Source: Armillaria gallica
Lineage: Eukaryota; Basidiomycota; Agaricomycetes; Agaricales; Physalacriaceae
Assembly: GCA_037576215.1 (NCBI GenBank)
Contig: JBANDB010000012.1
Coordinates: forward strand, 2,418,001 to 2,482,000
Length of the DNA: 64,000 nucleotides
Direction of reading: 5' to 3'
The notes beneath the pieces were generated by a model. The model searched no databases. It was given only the letters and a program-made list of their open reading frames with translations, and was not told the DNA's origin. A program made the translations under genes and the position numbers. Numbering within the stretch: position 1 is the first letter of the stretch; each line of letters begins with the position of its first letter. Below, in pieces: positions 1-12,201 of the stretch.

Positions 1-1509
1 ACAAGGGAAGGGTGGATAGACGTCGGAAATAGGCTATGGAGGAAGTGGAAGCTCTCGGAGGCGGAGAATCACGGACAGGTTCTTTTCCATTACCGGAAGG
101 TTTATTCTGACGCGTTCCAGAACTCGCTGATGAGTTGGAATCTTGCCGCTGGGAAAGCGGTGAGGGCATGGAAAAATCATCCGGAATCTTGCTCTTGCTC
201 GTACCATTGGGGGGGACGCGTTCCGGAGGGTCGTGAGCCTTCAAAGCAAATGGGAATTTGGCAGTACGCAGATCAGGCATACTTTTCTTTCCCGATAAAC
301 CGCTCCTCCTTGAATTGCGCATCCCACTGGCGAAAGAAGCATTTCTGGAGTGGTCATGAGCCGACCTTTGACCGTTTTCGGTCGGGCTAGGATGCGCCGT
401 CGGATCATTCATGGCGAAAGAATCTGAATCGGCAGGGCTAGGAAGATAACTGTCAAAAGATCGTGTCGGAGACGTCTCTGCACTATCAGTAGAGAGTATG
501 CCAAGGTGTAGCGGCGGAGGCCTGTCGTAAGACGATGAAGGGGTTTCGATATCCGACTCTGCCAATGAGGACACAGAGAGGTTAGAGTCGAGAGAGAAAG
601 ACCGGGCATGAGGGGTGACACCGGCATCAAATTCGCTTTCAGTGACCGGAAAGCGGGACCAGCTGTCAGATTCAGCAAAGCCAGAGTCGTCCTGAACTTT
701 GCTTTCGCCTGACTCGCTGCCAATCCAGGTCTGAAGGTTATAAATCCACTCTTTCATTGCCTCCGCGTTTGGGAACTTGGCGGGACGGCTCATGACAGTG
801 ATCGGTGGCCATTCAATAGGGTTTCGCTCAATCTCCAGCACTACAAGATTGGTGAACCTGGATAGATACTCTGGGATTCTTGTAATCTTGTTGCGAGAAA
901 CACAGAACACCTATCGCGTGTCAATTCCGACGTCAAAAATGCAATTATGAGATGAACTAACCTTCAGCCTGACCAGCTCTCCGGGGCGCGAAGGAAATTG
1001 CTTGATCTTGTTGTGGCTGATGTCCAGCGTATCCAAGGAGGGCATGAGAGTCAGCTATACAAGAATGAGGATGATGCATCGTAAATGTCTGGTAAAGGGA
1101 CGCACCACGTCGGGGAATGTTGTAAAAGCATTGCTCCTCAGATTTACGTAGCGCAGACGCGATAGATGCGCGAATTCCATGGGCAGAGTGGTCAGATAAT
1201 TGTTCCCAAACGCCAATCTAATCCGCAAAGTCACTAAAAAGTGATCGCATCGGATAAAAAGAACACGCACCTCTCCACGGGGCACCCATCATCAGGACTG
1301 TTCCTCCCAACCGTTGCCAGCTCCTCCACAACGGACGCCCCAATGTCTGTCAAATTCTTTTTCAAGAATACAAGCGTAATCCCATGATCCTCCGAGCGTG
1401 AAAGTGCCTCCTGAATGTGAGCTCTTGTGAGAGGCGTTGGAATATCTGAGCCTCTTTTTGTCCACCGCGGTGAACGTATAGTCGAACGATCAACGTCCAG
1501 CGAAGACAT
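1..1509 (-). CDS. SOG2: SOG2-like leucine-rich repeat protein of the RAM signalling pathway (C-terminus outside window)
   Basis: Four exons read on the minus strand: 1271-1509, 1106-1217, 962-1054 and 910 down to the window edge, with 50-53 base GT-AG introns that keep one frame. The start ATG (1507-1509) begins MSSLDVDRST. A helical lead-in with KKNLTDIGASVVEELATVGR is followed by short LRRs (LAFGNNYLTTLP, LRYVNLRSNAFTTFP, LDTLDISHNKIKQFP, VSRNKITRIPEYL, then NPIEWPP). After about residue 200 the protein becomes Ser/Pro/Asp-rich and ends in this window near YFRRLSTLP. This LRR block followed by a long disordered region is typical of fungal Sog2 proteins, which bind the NDR kinase module (Cbk1/Mob2) in polarity and septation control. 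That role is family knowledge. The 5' end lies about 300 bases from the divergent JmjC gene. Confidence 0.8.
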
Positions 1510-1808
1510 GGGCTTGTCGTGGACCGCGGTAGCCCCGAATGAGGGTGAAAGACCTAAAAATTCGTGGCGGTCATGAATCAGCGACTGGTAAGGCATCCAA
1601 TGCCGACAGCAGCGTCGACAGCCACGGATGTTGCAGTAGAAGCACCGTGGTACCACGTGGCTGTGCTGCCCTCACTCAGATGATCGGGCCGATGGTAACT
1701 CTTATGTAATATAATCTATATTTGAAGAACAAAAGTAAATAAATAATAATCAGAATGTGGGTTCGTGCCATCAGCGCTCAGCGACAACTCAACTTGCTCT
1801 ACTGAAAT
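1510..1808. other. Divergent promoter between SOG2 and the JmjC gene
   Basis: This 299-base gap between two divergent start codons contains an AT-rich core near 1700-1750. No ORF or repeat was seen. Confidence 0.4.
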
Positions 1809-3191
1809 ATGCGCCGGTCTCTGGAATACGGGGAAATTATTATGAATGGCCTGGAAGATGGCCGGGATGTTCGTATGTCAATTCTTTTGGCGGTAATCAC
1901 CTTCTTTGACAAATGATGCAGTGCAGCTGAATTGCGGACAAGAGCATTTTGAACGTCTTTTCTCCGCTGCTCGGGTCGTCTGCAATGGTACCTCACATTC
2001 GCAGGCCTTTAATGACCTCGAGGACGTCATAAAGATCTCGTACGACCGGATGTCGAAAGGCCAGAGCGGTTGGTGGAGGAGGATGCACACGGACGCGTCT
2101 ATCTTACAGGCGTTAACGCTTCTGAACCAGTCAACATATCTACAAGCCATTGAGGTTTTGGATCGTGCTATCATCATTTCAGGTGCTATGGGTCGACTAG
2201 ATCTAATTCATGCACTCATCCAGGATGTCCAGTCAGAGTTTGCCTCCCCAACAAATGAGGGAGAGTTCACAGCACCTTCATGCCGCCTCCCTACACCGAA
2301 GCCATTACCCACTGCCCTTCTTGATGTTCCCAGCTTACCATTTCCGCCCTCGTTATCATCTTTTCAATCCCAGCTTTCCTTGTCTCCCTTCATTTTACGT
2401 GGTTATGCAAGCGACTGGCCCGCTTTAACCAACCATCCTTGGCGTTCTGTTCGATATCTTCGCACGGTAGCGGGACCAGGACGTGTCGTTCCTGTAGAAG
2501 TAGGCAAAGATTATCGGAACGATGACTGGACACAGCGGCTAATGCCCTGGGACCAACTTCTGGCGTCCCTCGAGTTTGATGATCAGACTCGTGCTCATGG
2601 TCCGGACGAAATGTTGTATTTGGCTCAACATAATCTTTTCATGCAGTTTCCCGATCTCCGGGCAGACGTCGCCGTGCCAGATTACGTCTATTCTGGCCCC
2701 TCCGCTCCTAACTACGCACCTCCCGGAAATGACGAACAACTGGTTCTGAACACTTGGCTTGGTCCTGGAGGAACCGTCTCTCCTGCTCACACTGTACGTC
2801 AATTCTTTAACCCACAATTGCAGTCCTCGTGACGACTCGTCCGTCTAGGATCCGTACTTCAACTTCTATGGTATTTGATTGTTATAACCTCCTGAATCTT
2901 ACTCAACAACTTCAAGTACAGATCGTGGGGAGTAAGACAGTGTGGCTGGCTTCTCCGAAATGCTCAGGGCATATGTATGCTGAAGAGACTCCGGCTATCA
3001 GCAATACGTCCCGTGTTGACGTTTTCGCTACTCAGGAAGACAGTCACGATTATCCTGCTTTCTGGGATGAGGTGGTCCCTGCAGCTATGAGCGCTACGCT
3101 TCAACCAGGGGACATGTTATTTTTCCCGCCAGGGTGGTGGCATGCTATGCGAGCGAACGAGACAAGCTTTTCCGTTTCCATGTGGTTTTGA
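1809..3191 (+). CDS. JmjC-domain (JMJD5/KDM8-like) Fe(II)/2-oxoglutarate oxygenase
   Basis: Four exons: 1809-1872, 1922-2793, 2849-2870 (22 bases) and 2917-3191. All introns are GT-AG and in phase. The first in-frame ATG after a stop is 1809; ATG 1842 in the same frame is an alternative. The catalytic cupin is clear: NTWLGPGGTVSPAHTDP carries the HxD iron ligands, split by intron 2. Then come QIVGSKTVWLASP, the NTSRVDVFATQ segment, GDMLFFPPGWWHAMRA with the distal His, and SFSVSMWF at the C-terminus. This order matches the JMJD5/KDM8 class of JmjC proteins (hydroxylase or peptidase activities reported in the family). The helical N-terminal half (about residues 20-120) also resembles that class. 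Substrate cannot be read from sequence. It is transcribed in the same direction as MOT1 about 0.9 kb downstream. Confidence 0.8.
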
Positions 3192-4056
3192 GATAAAGAC
3201 TGCGACGGTGAACGTCGTGGCAGTTTCGTGGGCTATAAGGTCGCGTTTCCATCTTTTACTGAAACGAGCGGTCAGGTTCTCGTGGGTCTTACCACATATC
3301 TGTCTAAGACTTTAGTCGACATAATGTATTGTACAGAGCGGATAACCGCGCCTGGCGGGGCCATTTGATAATCTTTATGGGCGTGCAGTCTTGTGTTTGA
3401 ACTTTGGAGTCAGACTTGATTGTGATTGCAGGCGGCAACTGCCACCCCTATGTATGCTTGGATTTCAGGGCGTCGAATAATAGACTCTCGCGATGGTTAA
3501 CGTTTTTTTCTCTGACATATCTCGGTATCGAAAAATTGACATCGTTTCCGAGATTAATTCTGGACCCATGTCACCGAGCGTTTTACTGCGTATGATACAA
3601 CTTCAGCCTTACTAAGAGCGCCGATATTCTTCTCTTGTGTTCTTACATTCTGTTTTGTGCCGTCATAGCGTCAAAAGCCTTTCGAGGCTCTGATGGGCTG
3701 AGCTGTATATTGTATAGCATTACAATGGTGAGCTTTTTATGGACATTGCGCAGCTGAGACAATGTTTGTGAGGGGTATCCGGTATAACTGTGATAAAATC
3801 CAACAACGCCAGCATCTGTGTGGACGCCCTATCATACATGATCCAGTCTCTGCAGTCCGGCATAGAGAAAGAAAGGGGATGTATAAGAGGAATCACAAAA
3901 TTTTCTAGACGGAGCCTCAAATTCAAACTCCGACCAGCCGCGAGAGGGAATAAAAAGACGACGGCAAGATCTCTCCAGACGCCCCGTGAGAAAAACCCAC
4001 AAAAACTCCATTCAATCACCGGCCCGGACGGGCGAATAACACCTTCCTATTACGGC
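3192..4056. other. Intergenic: 3' region of the JmjC gene and MOT1 promoter
   Basis: Short open frames here lack recognisable domains, splice partners or codon continuity. I see no RNA gene or repeat. Confidence 0.4.
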
Positions 4057-7000
4057 ATGACTTCGAGGTGATGGAATTTCCGCAGCCTGAGTTCCCAAAT
4101 TAACTTTCTTTCCAGGTTGGACCGGCTCCTCCTTCTCCTCGATACCGGCTCTTCTACCTCAGTGAGGACTACTGCCGCAAAGCAGCTGGCTCAATTGGCT
4201 GCTAAGAGTGTTACTGGTGATGTGGCTATAGAGGAAGAAATCAAGACAAATCGTCAACATGTGTCACTCGGAGATCCAGCATCGTGGTCCGAGTTAATGT
4301 CAGTGGTTGCTCGGGTACAGTATCCACTTATCACTACCTCGTGCGCATGAAATACTTATATCAAATTTCTGCTTCTGTAGATCATCCCATTTCTTCACTC
4401 GAAGTCATTTGACACTCGAACAGCCGCTTCCGTTGCTCTTTCTCACATCTTTTCTCTGACACCTCTCTGGAGACCGTATAACGATGAAAGTCAAACCAAA
4501 CCAGCTATTGATATTCAGCTATCTCTTCCCGCTCCGGACTATCCAAGTTTCTCCGTGAAGGACCTTATCCTACAGGGAAAGCTTTTGCTTGCTTCCTCCG
4601 GCAAAGAGTTTCAAAGGCCGACCGGTATCCTGTCCAGTGCCGCGGAGGTTAAAAAAGCTCGCAAAGAAGCCATGGGTCGTCTTGGTCTCGAGTTTTTAGA
4701 CAACGTTGCCGATGAACTTGACCTGGACAAGGAATTGACCGTGGAAATGGATCACGATGGCGATGCCGAGATGGAGGCGCCTCCAATGACTGCGAGTGAT
4801 CTTCTGTCGCCTACTGTCTCCTCCATAGACGTTTCTGCACCTTCGCCAAACGCAGTGACTCAGGACTCGGACTCGCGCAGTGGATCAATGACACCCGCAG
4901 ATCCTTCCCCAATGTCTGCCTGCCCTGATGTTGAGATGACTACACTGTCAGCTCGTGAACGCAATCGTTTAAAACGGAAGCGAAAACCCGGAAACACTGC
5001 GTTTGTCACTGCTCCGCCACCCCAAAGCGCCGGTTCCAAATATACACCTGCCTCAAGTGCTGCAGGACCGTCTAACAAGCAAGTCTATTGATCGTCTAAT
5101 CTTTGCTGGGTACTAACCCTTTCTCCGTTGTAGAGCCCGCCTGGTAGCCGCTGAGGATAAGCCAAGTGCAACGTCTCGTCTTGGCAGTCCCGCCGTACAG
5201 AATGGCGCGTCCTCAGATAAAGTTATCATCGATCCGACAAAGGGAGGTGCCGTGTCACCTAAAGAAGTCAAGCAGTCCAAGGCGCTTGAAGTACGGCCTG
5301 GGTATTGGATATGGGACGGAGTGGTGAAGGTACTTGAGGTAAATCTTTTTAGTGACGCCTGGGAAGTCCGACATGGTGCCGCCATGGCTTTGAGGGAGCT
5401 TCTCAAGATACAAGGAAAATATGGCGGTATGCAAGGTGCGTTCAAGAGCACCCTACATTACTGCCTTCGTCACTGACTTGTACGCCCAGCCGAAGCTTCT
5501 TGGGAGGAAAATGAAATTGCTCATGAAAAGTGGTGTAACGCTTTATCTGCAAAGTTTCTTTGCGTATTCGTACTGGACCGATTTGGCGATTTCGTCTCTG
5601 ACCAAGTGATTGCGCCGGTCAGAGAAACGGTTTCTCAGACTCTCGCATCGCTCTTGATCCACATGCCCCGACGTTCGGTCCTGCACGTCCATTCGATTCT
5701 TTTGCAGATGATCCAACAAACGTTCACTATACCTGTATCCGTCGGTAGTAGTAGCAGGTCGAAGTCCAAGACTGCCACGGAACAGAGAACGCACATATGG
5801 GAAGTTCGGCACGCGGGTTTGCTGGGTATCAAGTACGAAGTCGCAGTGCGCAGTGATTTGTTCAGCACTACCCCCGTGAAACAGGAAGATAGCGAGTTTG
5901 ACGACACCGGTAAAGAGATACTTCGCGGCGTGGTAGCGGCGGCATTACTTGGGTACATTTCTTTGTTAACCATCTTCAGTCGCTATGCTCATATCATCCT
6001 CTAGCCTTAGTGACCGTGACGATGATGTTCGTTCGGTGGCAGCCACCTGTCTCTCTCCGGTGGCCGGTTATCTTGTGGAACACTTACCAGAGTGCTTGGA
6101 GCAAGTATTGCTTGTGCTATGGCAATGCCTGAGCGATATGAAAGACGATTTGAGCTCCAGCGTTGGTGCTGTCATGGACCTCTTAGGTCGGTGGATCTAT
6201 TTTTCTTGAGAGCGATTGTATATTTATGCTTATTCAGGAAAGCTGGTCGTTTATGATAAAGTCATTGCTCTTCTCGGAAGTGACAGTTTTGGGTGAGTAC
6301 ACCATCTCCTTCGTTGTGATTGTCTTCTCACTTCTGTGCGTCCAGACTCCCGCTTTCTAAATTGGCGCCTGCGCTTTTCCCTTTCTTTCGACATACCATT
6401 GTCAATGTTCGTCTCGCCGTCGTTGAAACGCTGTATTCCTTCATGACAGTGCCTTCTCTTCCTCGTGACTGGATCGACTTGGCATTCCTGCGCCTTCTGT
6501 TTCAAAATCTCGTTGTCGAGGAACGTACCGATATTCGTGAAGCTACCTTGAAAACTTGGCGACTTACCCTGTCTGTTGTTACCTCTATGGATCCGGCACA
6601 GATAGTGGACATGGTGACGCCTCCGATTCTTTTGGAGTGGTATTCCATTATAATGACACCCATCGGAGTTCCCATCGACCCAACACTATTCTACCGAACT
6701 ACCGAGCCGACGGATGGGGAAAATTTGCCCGAAAGACACAATGTTGATAAGAACATGCTTTCGCAAGAGCTGGGCTTGGTGTCTATCGAAACTACTCTGA
6801 AGGCTAGAATTGCGGCAGCCACGGCGTCGGCACAGTTAATTGCCTTTTGGTCGAAGGATGTAAGCGATTTGGTACAAATGCATAATATTGCTGACCGTAT
6901 TCGTTAGATGTTAATCACGGAGACTTTATTTCAGCCCATTCTCTTGCATTATGTGGATTCAACTAGCATGGTCCAGAAATTCCTTACCGCAGTTATTGCA

Positions 7001-10000
7001 GAGGAATGGGCCCACGAGTATGATTCCAAGTCAGATGCATCTGGCCCATCCTTGCACGAGGCTTCTGTTCTGGCCAAGGAGCTTAGTGCAAAAACTCTGG
7101 CTTGGCTTCAAGGCAGCCCGCCTGCAGCATACCACGAGATGATTGTCATGCTCGCTCGTTTGCACTCAGAGTGTATTGCGCTTCTTCACGCCTTCAACCA
7201 AGATTGCAAGCTTCCCGCATCGTCCATACCGTCCCTTGGAACAGAGATTGATATCACCGGCAAGATACCTGACTGCTTCACAATTGAAACTGCTCAAGCC
7301 GCGTGCGGTCCGATGTACACCCGGCTCAAGGATAGTCTCGGAAGGACAAAGAAACGTGAACTCGCTGTCATAGGGGAGAAACGGACTGGTATTCTTGCCA
7401 GCATCGACCGGTATATTGAAGTCAAGACACAGCACGATACTCGAGTCTCCGCCGCTTTTGCTGCTGCTTTTGTGGCCTTCAAGAGTATGCCCGACAAAGT
7501 CAGCCCAGTTGTTAAGGGTATCATGAACGGAGTCAAGGCAAGCAGCCATTATTTTCCTATATATAGATCTCGTTCTGAGCATTGTCTAGAACGAAGAGAA
7601 TGTCGACTTACAAACCCGTTCGGCGGTAGCCGTTGCCTCTTTCATCGAGTTTTGCGTAAATCATCAAATTGCGCAGCCTCCTGACAAAATCGTCAAAAAT
7701 CTGTGCACTTTTCTTTGCCAAGATACAGCTCAGACGCCCGCATTCGCTTTCACGCGGAAGCTGTTCGACGGTGTTCTCTCATTTTCTTCCAGCAATAACG
7801 AACCCATACCAGCGAAGAATGGCAAGGGTAGCGCGAAGAGCAAAGCTAATGGCACGTCAAGTATCGAGGATCCCAAAGCACAACTGTCTCGACGCGGCGC
7901 TCAGCTGGCGTTTGACCAACTGTCTAAGAAATTCGGAAACAAATTATTAGTCGTGATTCCCAATATGTGGCAATCGATGGCCGGCGGGCTTCTGAGCGCG
8001 TTCAAGGCAGGTAAGGCAGACTTGCTCCTCTTTCTCTTTCTCTCCATTCATCTTCATCGGCAGAGACACCAAAGGAATGTGATACTTCAATCGAGAAGCA
8101 CTTTGGGCAAGATGTCATAGATTCATTAAGTGTGTTAGAGGCAATCGTTCCTGCGCTGCATGAAGACATCTGGCCCCGGTTGACGGAGCTGTTCCCCAAG
8201 ATACTCTTAGCCCTGCGTAGCCGGTTCGCTATCATTCGCCAAACGAGTGCAAAGTGTTTTGCAACTATCTGCGACGTGATGACACCCGAGGCCATGCGAT
8301 ATGTCATTGAAAACGTCGTTCCGTTGTTGGGTGACCCTCTGTCGCTCAGTAACCGACAGGGTGCTACGGAATTAATATTTCGTTAGTGTCTGCATTACCT
8401 TCGGGAGGATTGTTATTAATTCATTTTTAGATATCGTCCGAAAGCTTGATATCAAGGCCTTACCCTATGTCATATTCTTAGTCGTTCCCATACTGGGTCG
8501 AATGAGCGACTCCGATAATGATATTCGATCGACGGCAACAAACACTTTTGCTTCTCTCGTTAAGATGGTACCACTGGAGGTCTGTATCTTCTACACTCAG
8601 GAGGTCCATAACACTGACGTTTTGGGTTAGGCTGGACTACCCGATCCTCCTGGTTTCCCTGAAGCCCTGCTGAAGCGCCGTGACGACGAGCGACAGTTCT
8701 TGACTCAACTCCTCGACGGGACAAAAGTCGAGCAGTATGACGTACCTGTTCCCATCAATGCCGAGCTCCGGAAATACCAGCAAGACGGTGTCAATTGGTT
8801 GGCCTTCCTTGCGAAATATCAGTTGCACGGAATACTCTGTGATGGTGAGTGGAGCTCGTTGCACAGTAGTGTTCGAATTGAACTTAATGTGCCACAGACA
8901 TGGGTCTCGGGAAAACCCTGCAGTCGATATGTATACTAGCCAGCAAACACTTCGAGCGTGCTGAAAAGCATGCAGCTACCAAAGCTCCCGACTGTGTCCC
9001 TCTTCCATCTCTTGTCGTTTGCCCTCCGACTCTCACCGGCCATTGGTATTACGAGATCCTCAAGTATGCTGACCAGATGCGACCTGTTCTATACACCGGG
9101 AATGCTCGAGAAAGAGCTCGTCTTCTACCCAAACTCAACACCTTCGATGTGGTCATTACCTCATACGAAGTCGTGCGCAACGATATATCGAATTTGGAGG
9201 GTATAAATTGGCTATACTGTATTCTCGATGAAGGCCACGTAATCAAGAACGCAAAGACGAAGCTCACGAAAGCCGTCAAGTCAGTCCGAGCGCAACATCG
9301 TCTTATCTTGTCTGGTACTCCAATCCAAAACAATGTTCTGGAGCTGTGGAGTCTGTTTGACTTCTTGATGCCCGGATTTTTGGGAACCGAATCATCGTTC
9401 AACGAAAGATTTGGGAAACCCATATTGTCGAACCGGGATGGTAAGGCAAAGACTGGTGAAGCCGGTATGTACACTCATTTAAGCTTCGTGTTATATCGCT
9501 AATCACACTGTTCTGCAGCTGCTCTCGCTCTGGAGGCTCTGCACAAGCAAGTGCTGCCGTTTTTGTTGCGCAGACTGAAAGAGGATGTTCTAAATGATTT
9601 GCCGCCGAAAATCATCCAGGATTACTACTGCGAACTTTCAGAGCTACAAAAGCATCTCTACGACGACTTTTCCCAGTCTCAGGCTCGCCACAACGCCGAA
9701 AACGCTGTTCAAGCAGCTGAGCCGGCTAAAGAAGGCAAGGGACAACAGCACGTCTTCCAGTCACTTCAATATCTGCGGAAACTTTGCAATCATCCCGCTC
9801 TTGTCCTCAAGGACCCGGGGACTGTTGCCGAAATCCTTGCGAAAGTCGGTAGTCAGGCAAAGTCACTAGAGGACATACAGCACGCACCTAAACTTCTCGC
9901 CTTACGGTATGTATATCAGTTAGCTGCTTCTAGTATCTTGCGACTCAAAAAACGTTCTAGACAACTTTTGACCGACTGTGGCATCGGCGGTGGTGCAGCT

Positions 10001-10758
10001 AACACTGTCACCGCAGATCAAGGAAAGAGCGAGCTGATCGATGCCGTTTCTGACGCTGGCGCCAGCTCATTCTCGCAGCACCGTGTTCTCATCTTCTGTC
10101 AGATGAAGCAAATGCTTGACATCATTGAGACAGACCTCTTCAAACAACATATGCCATCAGTCACATATATGCGTTTGGACGGTGGGACAGATCCAGGAAA
10201 GCGTCACGCAATTGTACAGACGTTCAATTCCGATCCCAGTATCGACTGTCTCTTGTTGACCACTCATGTTGGAGGACTCGGGTTGACGCTTACTGGTGCC
10301 GATACCGTGATATTCGTTGAGCATGATTGGAACCCCATGAAGGATCTTCAGGCCATGGACCGAGCCCACCGAATCGGGCAGAAGAAGATTGTGAATGTTT
10401 ACCGTCTGATTACCAAAGGAACCTTGGAGGAAAAGATCATGGGGTTTGTCATATTCACTCTTACCTGCCGGACACCTTCTCTGACCTTTTTTTCAGTCTT
10501 CAACGATTCAAACTCAACATCGCGAACTCCGTTGTCACGCAGCAGAATTCCGGTCTACCTTCCATGGACACTGATCTGGTGCTAGATCTCTTCCGGCGGA
10601 CCACCGAGGAAGAAGACGCCGCTGCAAAAAAGAAGGCGAAAGAATCGTCAGGCCCTGTCACTCAGAAGAATATTCTCAATGGCCTGGAGGATCTGCCACC
10701 GGAGGAAGAGTACCAGGGCTTGGATCTTTCGACTTTCATGGATTCTATCGGAAGATGA
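4057..10758 (+). CDS. MOT1: MOT1/BTAF1 TATA-binding-protein-associated Swi2/Snf2 ATPase
   Basis: Seventeen exons give about 1951 residues, close to yeast Mot1 and human BTAF1. Exons: 4057-4067, 4116-4314, 4381-5078, 5134-5435, 5490-5952, 6005-6186, 6238-6292, 6346-6859, 6908-7537, 7590-8010, 8064-8381, 8431-8579, 8631-8844, 8898-9464, 9519-9906, 9961-10443, 10497-10758. Phases close throughout. The N-terminus MTSRLDRLLLLLDTG is the Mot1 signature, followed by HEAT-type repeats (WEVRHGAAMALRELLK, WEVRHAGLLGIKYEVAVR) that grip TBP in the family. The C-terminal motor has DDMGLGKTLQ (about residue 1386), DEGH (about 1497), LSGTPIQNN, GGLGLTLTGAD and DRAHRIGQ (about 1840). It removes TBP from DNA using ATP and acts in the nucleus. 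Introns 5079-5133 and 7538-7589 look GC-AG; in-frame GT alternatives lie 9 and 6 bases upstream. Confidence 0.95.
5079..5133 (+). other. MOT1: Probable GC-AG intron 3 of MOT1
   Basis: The exon ends TCTAACAA, the intron begins GCAAGT and ends TTGTAG with an internal TACTAAC branch site. Joining gives SNKARLVAAEDK in frame. A GT donor at 5070 is the alternative and would drop three residues. Confidence 0.55.
7538..7589 (+). other. MOT1: Probable GC-AG intron 9 of MOT1
   Basis: AAG is followed by GCAAGC, and the acceptor is GTCTAG. The product reads MNGVK then NEENVDLQTRSA, which keeps the VK expected before the acidic turn in Mot1 proteins. A GT donor six bases upstream (GTCAAG) is also in frame. 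Confidence 0.5.
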
Positions 10759-11099
10759 GTCTGTTGGGAAGTAAAACAATTGTCGTGCATATTATTATTA
10801 TTCTTTTCGTCTTGCAATGTGTTTGTTTCCCTGGCTGATACTAATAGTAGACAGTAGTTGACCATTCAATGTACACTGTATCCATAAATTCATCAATTGT
10901 TCTCTCTGCTTCTATGGTATACAATGTAAAGCGTATCGACAATGAAGAACTCAAGAACTCGACAATGAGCAGGTGGTTCAAATTTGATCGCGGCCGGACT
11001 TCGAAACATTGTTCGTGTTTCCTCTTAATCAACAGCCACAACGTGCAGACGTCCAGTTCCGCGCCGACATACACTGAACACTCAGATTACTTATTCCCC
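10759..11099. other. Intergenic: MOT1 terminator and MPP6 promoter
   Basis: The region is AT-rich. An in-frame extension upstream of the MPP6 ATG exists but does not look like conserved protein. Confidence 0.4.
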
Positions 11100-11865
11100 A
11101 TGTCTACAAAGCCGAAGACTCTCAGCAATGGCACTCTCGCTCTCAGATTCATGCAAAATGCTCATCGAGCAAAGCAGCTGAAGGAAGTCGAATTGGAAAA
11201 AGCTCAAGTCAAAGACTCTGACGAATGGGCAATACCCAAGGAAATACAGGAAAGCTGGGGGAAATCAACATCGTGCGCACCTTCACGCTCTCTCGGAATA
11301 ATCTTATAATGGTTATAATTTTTCCAGCGACCCAGTCAGCTATGAAGACTCTTATCTTCCTTTCCTCTTCCCGACAGAGCCTTCTAGTTCATCAAGCTCA
11401 ACGCCAATACGAGCTAACGGGCGGCGCGTGTTCAAGAAGGGAGAAGAAGTGACCGTGCGCTGGACTATCTCCTCTATTTCTTACATCCTCAAATACTCTT
11501 CATCCCAGGGTAAACCATCAACAGAAACGCCACCCCAACCGACACACTCTTCGCCGGATTCTCCTCAGAAGAAAGACAAAAGAACAGATCTGAAAGCATC
11601 GTCCAAGGTGGCAAATAGATTCAACAAGACCGCTAAGCAGGCAATTTTCGAGACTGGGAACGTCGGGACTGACCTACGTCCACCGCCTGCGTCCAAGGGG
11701 TTCCTCAAGCCCGCCGGTGTTGACGACCCGAAGGCTGCATCGACAAGCGAGATGAAGGCCGATCTGAACCTCAGTCTTGGCGCGCGGGAGCGCAAGCGAC
11801 CTCACGACAGCACGATACCAGCAGATGGCGAGACGAAGAAGAAGAAAAAGAAAAAATCCTCATAG
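11100..11865 (+). CDS. MPP6: M-phase phosphoprotein 6-like nuclear exosome cofactor
   Basis: Three exons: 11100-11272, 11328-11448 (or to 11454, also in frame) and 11509-11865, about 216 residues. The start is chosen at MSTKPKTLSNGTLALRFMQN, because that N-terminal block (short basic helix with LRFMQ) is the defining element of MPP6. It is followed by the conserved Trp turn EIQESWG and DPVSYEDSYLPFLFP. The C-terminal half is basic and disordered, with FNKTAKQAIFE and a terminal Lys run. In characterised fungi Mpp6 tethers the nuclear exosome and the helicase Mtr4 for rRNA and cryptic RNA processing; that function is inferred from family. The gene is convergent with the metacaspase gene. Confidence 0.85.
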
Positions 11866-12201
11866 AGTACGTCGTGTGTGGTCGTCGTTCTTGTGCTATT
11901 CAGTTAATACAAACTCAAGACCCATGAGCCGTCACTCCAAGAGTGTCTGCGTTGCGGTACGGTACATGCCCAGACTTTGGCACTCAAAAGATCGCTTCTC
12001 TGATCCGGATCTTGGCTTTCATCAGATCATAGCGACTTGATTGAAGCCTCACCATGACGATTCTGTGGTTCGTCTCTGCCTTGAAATTCTCGTGCGCTAA
12101 ATATCTGGCGGATCCTATATTCACCCTTTCCTTCGACATAATACATTATCTTCTACCAACGGAACTTCTTCCATACTTCCTCTAGAGAGCCATTATACCA
12201 C
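11866..12201. other. Convergent 3' intergenic region
   Basis: It lies between the stops of MPP6 and the metacaspase. Nothing else was recognised. Confidence 0.4.
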